From: an uncultured Treponema sp.
GTDB taxonomy: Bacteria; Spirochaetota; Spirochaetia; Treponematales; Treponemataceae
DNA length: 11,696 nt
Reading direction: 5' to 3'
Assembly: GCA_946538875.1 (NCBI GenBank)
Contig: CAMNHD010000022.1
Coordinates: forward strand, 1 to 11,696
Part shown: piece by piece, positions 6,966 through 11,696 of the stretch
Layout of the letters: every line of letters starts with the position of its first letter
Position numbering within the stretch: position 1 is the stretch's first letter
The notes under the pieces: model-generated
Seen by the model: the letters and a program-made list of their open reading frames with translations, nothing else
What the model was told of the DNA's origin: nothing
Database searches by the model: none
Position numbers and translations under genes: made by a program

Positions 6966-7804
6966 TGTCTGAGTCAAGCAATACTCCAAAGCGTGAACTC
7001 CTGTTGAGGGCAAACGATATTTCCATACAGTTCGGCGGTCTGCGTGCCGTAAGCGATTTTAACCTTGAGCTGTACCAGGGCGAACTTATTGGTCTGATTG
7101 GTCCTAACGGCGCCGGCAAGACAACTGTGTTCAACATGCTGTCGGGTGTCTATAAGCCGACTGAAGGTTCGATTACTTTTGTGGACAAAAACGGCAGGCT
7201 CCTGATGATTAACAAAAAGACTCCTGCCGAGCTTAACCAGATTGGCATTGCTCGTACTTTCCAGAACATCCGCCTGTTCGGTGCGCTTACTGTGCTTGAC
7301 AACGTAAAGATTGCCCTGCACCAGAGCCGCACTGTGAATCCACTGGATGTACTGTTCCGCACTGCAAAATTCCGCAGGGACGAAAAGATGATGGACGAAA
7401 AGGCCATGCATCTTCTGTCGCTTTTCCATATTGAAAACAAGGCCGGTGAACTTGCACGGAATCTGCCTTATGGCGAGCAGCGTGAACTGGAAATCTGCCG
7501 TGCTCTTGCTTCTTCTCCAAAGCTTCTGCTGCTTGACGAACCTGCGGCAGGAATGAACGGTCAGGAAACCGAGGAGCTGATGAAGATGATTTCCTTTATC
7601 CGCAAAGAGTTCAAGCTGACTGTCCTCCTGATAGAACATGACATGAAGTTGGTGATGGGAATCTGCGAACGTCTGATGGTGCTCAACTATGGCCGGGTGA
7701 TTGCAAGTGGTACTCCGGCGGAGATTCAGTCGAATGAAGAAGTAATCAAGGCATACCTTGGTTCCGGTTACCAGGAAGTACAGAAAGAGGAGGCCGGCGA
7801 ATGA
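6965..7804 (+). CDS. livG: Branched-chain amino acid ABC transporter ATPase LivG
   Basis: This encodes a 279-residue ATP-binding subunit. The Walker A motif is GPNGAGKTT near residue 43. The Q-loop region reads [20 protein letters not shown]. The signature is the LivG-type [15 protein letters not shown] instead of LSGGQ. Walker B is [12 protein letters not shown] and the H-loop is [15 protein letters not shown]. It is somewhat longer than the common ~255 residues because of an insertion after the first strands. ATG 6965 is chosen, since AAGGAGGG (6951-6958) is well spaced for it. GTG 6962, one codon earlier, is also possible. It partners LivF on the inner face of LivHM. Its stop overlaps the livF start as ATGA. 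Confidence 0.94.
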   Translation: MSESSNTPKRELLLRANDISIQFGGLRAVSDFNLELYQGELIGLIGPNGAGKTTVFNMLSGVYKPTEGSITFVDKNGRLLMINKKTPAELNQIGIARTFQNIRLFGALTVLDNVKIALHQSRTVNPLDVLFRTAKFRRDEKMMDEKAMHLLSLFHIENKAGELARNLPYGEQRELEICRALASSPKLLLLDEPAAGMNGQETEELMKMISFIRKEFKLTVLLIEHDMKLVMGICERLMVLNYGRVIASGTPAEIQSNEEVIKAYLGSGYQEVQKEEAGE

Positions 7805-8511
7805 GTATGCTGGAAGTAAAGGACCTGGTGGTCAGTTATGGTGCAATAAAGGCGCTGCGTGGAATCTCGTTCAAGGTGGAGCAGGGGGAGATTATAAGCC
7901 TTATCGGTTCAAACGGAGCCGGAAAGACTACAACCCTGCATTCCGTCAGCAATATAATCAAAAAGGAAAGCGGTTCTGTATTCTTTGAGGGAGCGGACAT
8001 AACAAGTCTCGGCGCAGATAAAATTGTGCAGAAGGGACTTGTTCAGGTTCCTGAGGGAAGACGTGTCTTTGCGAACATGACTGTGCTTGAGAATCTCCAG
8101 ATGGGTGCATTTACACGCTCGGACAAGGAAGGTATCAAAAGCGATATGGAATGGGTTTTTGAGCTTTTTCCAAGGCTCAAGGAACGCGTCAGACAGTTTG
8201 CCGGAACACTGAGCGGTGGTGAGCAGCAGATGCTTGCCATGGGACGCAGCCTTATGACCCGCCCAAAACTTCTTTTGCTTGATGAACCGAGCATGGGTCT
8301 GGCTCCAATCCTTGTTGACGAAATCTTTAACATTGTGCAGAAAATCAACAGCAGCGGAACTACAATCCTGCTGGTTGAGCAGAATGCGTACAAGGCACTT
8401 TCCATTGCTGACCGCGCGTACATTCTGGAAACAGGCAGCGTCACAATGGAAGGCCAGGCAAAGGATCTGATTACAAACAAGGCCGTCAAAGCCGCGTACT
8501 TAGGAGGATAA
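7801..8511 (+). CDS. livF: Branched-chain amino acid ABC transporter ATPase LivF
   Basis: This encodes the second ATPase (236 residues, a normal LivF length). The Walker A motif is GSNGAGKTT. QVPEGRRVFANMTVLENLQM is the LivF-specific segment after the Q-loop. The signature is LSGGEQQMLAMGRSLM and Walker B is LLLLDEPSMGLAP; the H-loop His is replaced by Gln in LLVEQNAYKALSIADRAYIL, as is normal for LivF. The ATG at 7801 overlaps the livG stop by four bases and has GAGGAGG upstream; a second in-frame ATG lies at 7807. The next gene starts one base after its stop, so both must share a transcript. Confidence 0.95.
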   Translation: MSMLEVKDLVVSYGAIKALRGISFKVEQGEIISLIGSNGAGKTTTLHSVSNIIKKESGSVFFEGADITSLGADKIVQKGLVQVPEGRRVFANMTVLENLQMGAFTRSDKEGIKSDMEWVFELFPRLKERVRQFAGTLSGGEQQMLAMGRSLMTRPKLLLLDEPSMGLAPILVDEIFNIVQKINSSGTTILLVEQNAYKALSIADRAYILETGSVTMEGQAKDLITNKAVKAAYLGG

Positions 8512-8512
8512 A

Positions 8513-9157
8513 ATGCTAGTAAGGAATGTGATGACAAAGAATCCGGTGACAATCAGCTGCGACAAGTCAGTGCCGGAAGCCAAAGAACTGATGCGCGTGA
8601 ACAACATCAACAAACTGCCGGTGGTGGACAAAAGCGGGGCGCTTGTGGGAATCATCACCCGCAACGACCTGGTCAAGGCCTCTCCCAGCGATGCGACGAC
8701 ACTTGATATGTTCGAGCTGAGTTACCTGCTGAACAAGATGACCGTGGAAAAAGTGATGGTCAAGAAAGTCAAGACCGTAAGCCCGGAGGAAACCGTGGAA
8801 GAAGCGGCACGCCTTATGGACGACTACAACATCGGTTGTATGCCGGTACTTCAGGGAGACCTGGTTGTAGGCATCATCACTGAAAGCGACCTCTTCCGGG
8901 CATTCATCGACATGTTCGGAACAAGGCACGCAGGAGTCCGCGCAACATTCGTCATGGGCGACGAACCCGGCAACCTGAGCGTATTCACAAAGAGCCTTGC
9001 AGAACTGGGCGGCAACATCGTGTCCCTGGTAACCGCTGAATCTGCCGACGCGGGAAAACGCACAGTCACAATGCGCGTGACCGGTGTGGAAAAAAGCGCC
9101 ATGGAACAGCTGGTAAAATCTTCCGGCTGCGAACTCCAGGACCTGCGTAACGTCTGA
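8513..9157 (+). CDS. Two-CBS plus ACT domain protein (AcuB-like) of the liv operon
   Basis: This is a 214-residue cytoplasmic protein. CBS domain 1 covers about residues 1-56 (VRNVMTKNPVTI, then NKLPVVDKSGALVGIITRND). CBS domain 2 covers about 75-131 (VEKVMVKKVKTV, then CMPVLQGDLVVGIITESDLF). Residues ~141-212 form an ACT-like domain (RATFVMGDEPGNLSVFTKSL, then LGGNIVSLVTAE). CBS pairs bind adenine nucleotides, and ACT domains often bind amino acids. It starts one base after the livF stop and uses TAGGAGGA at 8501-8508. The tight linkage suggests it senses energy state and amino acid supply for this importer. That role is inference; the domain call is firm. A role like that of AcuB in acetoin use is not indicated by the neighbours. 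Confidence 0.88.
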   Translation: MLVRNVMTKNPVTISCDKSVPEAKELMRVNNINKLPVVDKSGALVGIITRNDLVKASPSDATTLDMFELSYLLNKMTVEKVMVKKVKTVSPEETVEEAARLMDDYNIGCMPVLQGDLVVGIITESDLFRAFIDMFGTRHAGVRATFVMGDEPGNLSVFTKSLAELGGNIVSLVTAESADAGKRTVTMRVTGVEKSAMEQLVKSSGCELQDLRNV

Positions 9158-9169
9158 CATATTTTCTAG

Positions 9170-9189
9170 GAGGGGGAAGTCTCCCCCTC
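9170..9189. terminator. Hairpin after the CBS-ACT gene
   Basis: GAGGGGGA (9170-9177) pairs perfectly with TCCCCCTC (9182-9189) around a four-base loop, 13 bases after the stop. No T-run follows on either strand, so it is not a classical rho-independent terminator. It lies between convergent genes and may block or stabilise the transcript end. Confidence 0.45.
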
Positions 9190-9290
9190 GGCTGCAATTC
9201 ACTCCGGCCACAGGCCTCCGTTCATTTCCGCCTACCCCCTCTGCGGGGACACCCCGCAACGCCCCGTGCGCTTATTGGGACAGAGCGGGT
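9190..9290. repeat. C-rich spacer with hairpins between convergent genes, possible dispersed repeat
   Basis: This gene-free segment is pyrimidine- and C-rich on the + strand. It contains a seven-pair hairpin TGCGGGG/CCCCGCA (9242-9248, 9252-9258) with a three-base loop and a small GGCC/GGCC hairpin (9206-9216). No reading frame of note crosses it. Its composition is unlike the flanking genes and recalls dispersed intergenic repeats, but copy number cannot be judged from one window. Confidence 0.3.
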
Positions 9291-9295
9291 TTTGG

Positions 9296-9688
9296 TCAGA
9301 ACTTGACTACTCTAGGGGCGTCTGTAAAGCTGGAGAATGTTGCAGTGGCATTCCTAAAGTAAAGGACTTCTGTGTTCGGGTCTTCGGCGGAGTACCTGGT
9401 TTTCAGGGACGGGTATTTGTCCAGCATGTCTTTCTTTGCCTGGATGCTGTCGTCGCGGACCAGTTCTCCGGTAAGGCGGAGCCACTGTTTTCCGTCAAAG
9501 CAGCAGAGCTCCACGTTTGGATTGGCCTGAATCTGTTTGGAAACTTCCTTTGACTTTCCTGTCTGTATGTAAAGTTTACCCTCAAAGATATTGATTGTTC
9601 CGAATGGCCTTACGCGCGGCTGATTGCCTTCCACGGTTGCCAAGTAATAGGTCCCGCAGGACTTGATAAAATCATGGACTGTCTGCAT
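9296..9688 (-). CDS. Pyridoxamine 5'-phosphate oxidase-family (FMN-binding split-barrel) protein
   Basis: This reverse-strand gene encodes 130 residues. The N-terminus CGTYYLATVEGNQPRVRPFG is the typical opening of small FMN-binding split-barrel proteins related to PNPOx. KLYIQTGKSKEVSKQIQANP and NVELCCFDGKQWLRLTGELV continue the barrel. Such stand-alone proteins usually bind FMN or a related cofactor and act in redox or stress functions; most are not true PNP oxidases, so no gene symbol is given. An AAGGAG ribosome site lies just before the ATG (9686-9688). Its 3' end converges on the liv operon. An inverted repeat about 25 bases upstream of the start may be an operator. Confidence 0.88.
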   Translation of the reverse strand: MQTVHDFIKSCGTYYLATVEGNQPRVRPFGTINIFEGKLYIQTGKSKEVSKQIQANPNVELCCFDGKQWLRLTGELVRDDSIQAKKDMLDKYPSLKTRYSAEDPNTEVLYFRNATATFSSFTDAPRVVKF

Positions 9689-9711
9689 TTGTTTGCTCCT
9701 TGAAAGATTTT

Positions 9712-9739
9712 GTTTATGATTTTAGATTTTATCATAAAC
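9712..9739. promoter_or_regulatory. Inverted repeat upstream of the PNPOx-like gene, candidate operator
   Basis: GTTTATGAT (9712-9720) and ATCATAAAC (9731-9739) are perfect nine-base inverted halves with ten bases between their inner ends. On the reverse strand the element contains -10-like hexamers (TATGAT, TAAAAT), so a dimeric repressor bound here would cover the promoter of the 9296-9688 gene. No clear -35 is seen. The symmetry is certain; the regulatory role is inferred. Confidence 0.45.
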
Positions 9740-9892
9740 TTACCGCTTGAGGAAGTGGAATGCCTTGCGTTTGACCAGCAGCGCCATGGACGGCGTATTG
9801 GATGTTACTGTAGAATTCTTTATCTTTGCCTGGTTCGGCACAATCTAGTCCCTTTATCGTAGCTATTGTAAGTGAAATTCACCTCGAAAAAT
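9740..9892. other. Gene-poor spacer between divergent genes
   Basis: Together with the flanking regulatory elements this is part of a 307-base gap (9689-9995). I see no convincing gene. A reverse-strand frame (GTG 9841 to TAA 9740, 33 codons, ending KRKAFHFLKR) exists but has no ribosome site or known match. GTGAA/TTCAC at 9872-9882 is an 11-base palindrome with a single central base. It marks the start of the palindrome cluster described next. Confidence 0.4.
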
Positions 9893-9967
9893 TTTTTCCA
9901 GTGTACACTGGAAAAAGAGCTTGCAAAAGCCCTTTTTCCGAAATCTCGCTGACGCTCGATTTCGGAA
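9893..9967. promoter_or_regulatory. Cluster of three overlapping, mutually exclusive stems upstream of the 99-residue gene
   Basis: Stem 1 is a perfect 24-base palindrome with halves TTTTTCCAGTGT (9893-9904) and ACACTGGAAAAA (9905-9916). Stem 2 pairs GGAAAAAG (9910-9917) with CTTTTTCC (9932-9939) and, after one mismatch, GCTT (9919-9922) with AAGC (9927-9930). Stem 3 pairs TTCCGAAATC (9936-9945) with GATTTCGGAA (9958-9967). Stems 1 and 2 share 9910-9916, and stems 2 and 3 share 9936-9939, so forming stem 2 excludes both others. The last stem ends 28 bases before the ATG at 9996. This is the geometry of an RNA switch or a protein-binding palindrome cluster; function is not known. Confidence 0.5.
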
Positions 9968-9995
9968 GAATATAAAGCCTTGGAGGATTGTTTTT

Positions 9996-10295
9996 ATGGA
10001 TATAGAAGGTTTTGAAAAATATCTGAAAAAAACTCCAAGTAAAAATGGTTCTAAATACTCAGACAAAGCTATTGCAACAAGAATTAAAAACCTGAAAAAA
10101 GCAGAAGAGATTCTTGGCAATGTAGACACTTGCGTAGAAAACAAAGAAAGCATGTACAATGCTCTTGTAAAACTAGAATCCCATGACATACCGGAACATG
10201 AACATTTGCAAACTGCATTGAGACGATACTGGGAGTTTAAAAACGGATCTGAGTTTCCCAAAAAAAGAGAGTATGAAAAGGAGGTCCAAACATGA
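9996..10295 (+). CDS. Uncharacterised 99-residue protein
   Basis: I do not recognise this protein. It is charged, Lys/Glu-rich and predicted mostly helical, with no signal peptide or membrane segment. It starts MDIEGFEKYLKK, has a central helix-like stretch (KAIATRIKNLKKAEEILGNV), then HIS-containing HDIPEHEHLQTALRRYWEF. The N-terminal half resembles the short helical DNA-binding layout of recombinase or restriction-enzyme N-terminal domains, but this is only an impression. The ATG at 9996 is chosen because TTGGAGGA (9980-9987) precedes it. The frame continues upstream to 9921, but that part lies in the palindrome cluster. Its stop overlaps the next gene as ATGA, so the two are probably co-translated. 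Confidence 0.65.
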   Translation: MDIEGFEKYLKKTPSKNGSKYSDKAIATRIKNLKKAEEILGNVDTCVENKESMYNALVKLESHDIPEHEHLQTALRRYWEFKNGSEFPKKREYEKEVQT

Positions 10296-11044
10296 AAAAG
10301 CTCTTTGTCATTCCATTATTCTTTTTGATTTTTCTAAACACGTCTTGCCTTATACTGAGCGCGCTGCTTTCTTACGAACCTTCTGCCGAGACGGAGCAAA
10401 CGCAGCCGGCAAAATCTACGGCAGACAGCACTAGTTCTAACACTACGGGAACAAAGTATGAATATGAAAACAAAGAGATTCATGTTATTGCGGATAAGGA
10501 TCCCAAACCATTTAAAATTACTTTGCAGCAAAGCATAGACAATGTGTATGAAGCGGCTTCAAGATACTATCGCTACAAAGGTTCGATAGAAAGGCTCAGC
10601 AGCAAACAGCTTTCCTGCATAAACACGGCATTGCAGGAGCTCAGATGCCAGGACAAGGACAGAATCTTTTTTACCATAATAGAAGGCGAATACAATGCCC
10701 GCATGGCTGATTACTATAACAACATGCCAGAGGATAGAATTATTGGCACTTATAATTCTAATGGTAGTGGCGTACAATCGGTAGACATCGGATATACTCG
10801 TCAGAAAATCACAGTTCCGCCGCCGCAGACATTTTACATCTATGTAGAGATAGAAGGCGACTCATGGGGCTGGTACGACTGCAATGTACTGGCCCCACCT
10901 CCTTTTTGGCAGGATAGAGTAGTGGCGACTCATGCGCGTCCTCGGCGCAGCACGGCGGTTCGAATCCGTCTCCTGCGATTTAATCAAAAAAATCAAGGCG
11001 AAAGGAAAGTGATCAGAGGGAACTACAAGCTTATTACCGGATAA
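10292..11044 (+). CDS. Uncharacterised lipoprotein-like protein with aberrant 3' end
   Basis: The frame encodes up to 250 residues. Residues 1-19 are a signal peptide ending LNTSC, a relaxed lipobox of the sort spirochaetes tolerate. A Ser/Thr/Gln-rich linker (about 28-52) follows and then a polar domain (ITLQQSIDNVYEAASRYYRY; FFTIIEGEYNARMADYYNNM; PPPQTFYIYVEIEGDSWGWY) that I do not recognise. From about residue 198 the character changes: the frame crosses a terminator-like hairpin (10865-10907) and a tRNA-like sequence (10908-10978), giving an Arg-rich tail that is probably not native. The gene may therefore have lost its own end at a junction. AAGGAGGT (10277-10284) supports the ATG at 10292, which overlaps the previous stop. 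Confidence 0.6.
   Translation: MKKLFVIPLFFLIFLNTSCLILSALLSYEPSAETEQTQPAKSTADSTSSNTTGTKYEYENKEIHVIADKDPKPFKITLQQSIDNVYEAASRYYRYKGSIERLSSKQLSCINTALQELRCQDKDRIFFTIIEGEYNARMADYYNNMPEDRIIGTYNSNGSGVQSVDIGYTRQKITVPPPQTFYIYVEIEGDSWGWYDCNVLAPPPFWQDRVVATHARPRRSTAVRIRLLRFNQKNQGERKVIRGNYKLITG
10865..10907 (+). terminator. Terminator-like hairpin inside the 3' part of the lipoprotein frame
   Basis: TGGGGCTGGTAC (10865-10876) pairs with GTACTGGCCCCA (10886-10897) as a 12-pair stem with two G-T pairs and a nine-base loop. It is followed by CCTCCTTTTT (10898-10907). The stem and T-run fit a rho-independent terminator directly before the tRNA-like sequence. It lies in an open frame, so either the frame is read through here by chance or the hairpin is coincidental. 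Confidence 0.45.
10908..10978 (+). tRNA. tRNA-like sequence, possibly a divergent Arg(CCT) or decayed/phage tRNA
   Basis: A full cloverleaf can be drawn. The acceptor is GGCAGGA (10908-10914) with TCCTGCG (10971-10977); six of seven pairs form and the terminal G-G does not. The D arm is GAGT/ACTC (10917-10920, 10928-10931) with a short GG-containing loop. The anticodon stem is TGCGC/GCGCA (10933-10937, 10945-10949). The T arm GGCGG/CCGTC (10954-10958, 10966-10970) has the canonical loop TTCGAAT. The anticodon loop GTCCTCG places T at 33 and CCT at 34-36, but C at 37 and G at 32 are unusual. The variable region has only four bases and no CCA is encoded. The T-arm and stem complementarity argue against chance; a functional tRNA is less certain. 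Confidence 0.5.
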
Positions 11045-11073
11045 TCAATAAGCTTCGCAACAGGGATCTATAT

Positions 11074-11696
11074 GTGTTTGATAATCCGTCGAACCTTCTG
11101 GACATGCTCTTCGCGCTCAAGGAATATGGCGAGATGGATGGCAATGTCGTTGACGGAAAGACGATTGTCGAGAATGCCAAGATTGTCAGGAATGTTGCCG
11201 TAACCGAATCAAGAACGGACATTCGCTTCGTGGATCTTTTTTGGAGGTCGCTGTTGCTTCTGGCTCAATACGATTTCGACAGCTTCATGCTGTACATGGA
11301 GAAGGACAGGCCTGCAAAGAACAGGTTCTATCTGCCAAGAAGGGCGCAACTGCTTAAGGTCGGGGCGATTCAGTTATTCCAAGACATGGAGGATGACCTG
11401 CTGGATGTTGGTGGATTGTCGCTTGTTCCTGGTGCAGGGAAGGCTCAACCACTTTACAGCAACGTTCTTACGCCCGACGGATTTAAGGCTATGAGCAATA
11501 TTCATGTCGGCGACGAAGTGATTTCTGGCAATGGCAATGTATCAAAGGTGCTCGGCGTGTTTCCTCAAGGAGAAAAGGATATTTACGAGATTACGTTTGA
11601 TGACGGATCGAAATGTCGATGCTCCAATGAACATCTGTGGCCCTGCCAAAACAGGATGGACAGAAGGAACGGAAAATATAGGGACATTACCCTTGA
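11074..11696 (+). CDS. terL: Phage terminase large subunit with intein in the P-loop (partial)
   Basis: The frame runs off the window end. The extein part reads FDNPSNLLDMLFALKEYGEM, then VTESRTDIRFVDLFWRSLLL and LYMEKDRPAKNRFYLPRRAQ, followed by LQ-type helix residues and LSLVPGAGK. This matches my recollection of phage TerL, the ATP-driven DNA-packaging motor, up to its P-loop (Lys codon 11440-11442). At Ala codon 11443 the sequence switches to an intein N-terminus (see next entry). The start is uncertain: GTG 11074, with AGGGAT before it, is the first standard start, and ATG 11104 the next. The same frame is open back to a TAA at 10981 and looks coding there (QAYYRIINKLRNRDLY), so the true start may be non-standard or lost. 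Confidence 0.75.
   Translation, partial: MFDNPSNLLDMLFALKEYGEMDGNVVDGKTIVENAKIVRNVAVTESRTDIRFVDLFWRSLLLLAQYDFDSFMLYMEKDRPAKNRFYLPRRAQLLKVGAIQLFQDMEDDLLDVGGLSLVPGAGKAQPLYSNVLTPDGFKAMSNIHVGDEVISGNGNVSKVLGVFPQGEKDIYEITFDDGSKCRCSNEHLWPCQNRMDRRNGKYRDITL
11443..11696 (+). other. Intein N-terminal (Hint) segment within the terminase frame
   Basis: The residues from Ala 11443 onward begin AQPLYSNVLTPDGFKAMSNI. HVGDEVISGNGNVSKVLGVF and PQGEKDIYEITFDDGSKCRC then lead to SNEHLW. Block A (first residue, then VLTPDG), the GD-V strand and block B (the x-x-x-H before LW) are present in order and spacing. The first residue aligned to the usual Cys1 is Ala, as in inteins that skip the first acyl shift. The insertion point falls directly after GAGK of the Walker A motif, where the extein residue that follows should be Thr or Ser. 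The C-terminal half, a possible homing endonuclease and the second splice junction lie beyond the window. Confidence 0.8.

Noticed and set aside
6974..7639. Long reverse-strand open frame (221 codons) opposite livG
   Set aside because: livG has all ABC ATPase motifs; the antisense frame shows none and is a codon-bias shadow.
8567..9259. Long reverse-strand open frame (230 codons) opposite the CBS-ACT gene
   Set aside because: The forward frame has clear CBS and ACT motifs and operon spacing. The reverse frame is His/Val-rich shadow sequence.
9266..9553. Forward open frame of 95 codons opposite the PNPOx-like gene
   Set aside because: It is antisense to a clear flavin-binding split-barrel protein and has no ribosome site or domain.
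9740..9841. 33-codon reverse-strand frame ending KRKAFHFLKR
   Set aside because: It starts with GTG, lacks a clear ribosome site and matches nothing I know. It could be a real small basic peptide or a gene remnant, but the sequence alone does not support it.
9872..9967. Palindrome cluster as an integron attC site
   Set aside because: Treponeme chromosomal integrons exist, so this was considered. The R' and R core motifs (GTTRRRY and RYYYAAC) are not at the ends of the structure, and no integrase is in the window.
9936..9967. TTCCGAAATC/GATTTCGGAA hairpin as a terminator
   Set aside because: The downstream bases on both strands are A-rich or mixed, with no T-run after the stem in either direction.

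Overview
The window looks like a chromosomal segment of a Treponema-like spirochaete that runs into phage-type DNA at its right end. The taxonomic guess rests on gene order: secY, rpmJ, rpsM, rpsK, rpoA and rplQ follow one another with no rpsD (S4) between rpsK and rpoA. I recall this layout from treponemes. No rRNA or other decisive marker is present, so the assignment is inference.

Region 1 (1-3373) is the distal end of the ribosomal protein/secY/alpha operon: the 3' end of secY, rpmJ (L36), rpsM (S13), rpsK (S11), rpoA (RNA polymerase alpha), rplQ (L17) and a 75-residue protein with two CxxC knuckles. It closes with a rho-independent terminator. Two spacers look like structured RNA: the leader before rpmJ, which has its own extended -10 promoter candidate, and the rpsK-rpoA gap where rpsD would sit in many bacteria.

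Region 2 (3374-3661) is a gene-free spacer. It holds a GC-rich, self-complementary element (about 3385-3530) and a sigma70-type promoter for the next gene.

Region 3 (3662-9189) is a complete branched-chain amino acid (or similar amino acid/amide) ABC importer. A lipoprotein binding protein (livJ-like) is followed by a strong terminator, then the permeases livH and livM, the ATPases livG and livF, and a two-CBS plus ACT domain protein that probably senses a ligand for the system. livM-livG and livG-livF overlap by 1 and 4 bases, livF and the CBS-ACT gene are 1 base apart, and livH and livM are 14 bases apart. livHMGF-CBS/ACT therefore look co-transcribed, while livJ can be made in excess because of the terminator.

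Region 4 (9190-10291) is mixed. It has a repeat-like spacer, a reverse-strand flavin-binding pyridoxamine-phosphate-oxidase-like gene with a 9-bp inverted repeat in front of it, then about 300 bp without a convincing gene. That gap carries a cluster of palindromes, including three overlapping and mutually exclusive stems, just before a 99-residue gene of unknown function.

Region 5 (10292-11696) begins with a lipoprotein-like gene. Its frame runs through a terminator-like hairpin and then a tRNA-like sequence. Directly after these comes a gene that reads as a phage terminase large subunit, whose ATP-binding P-loop is interrupted by the start of an intein (Ala1 type). The intein and the terminase continue beyond the window. 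The change in character near 10,900-11,000 suggests a prophage edge or another recombination or assembly junction. It is the least ordinary part of the window.
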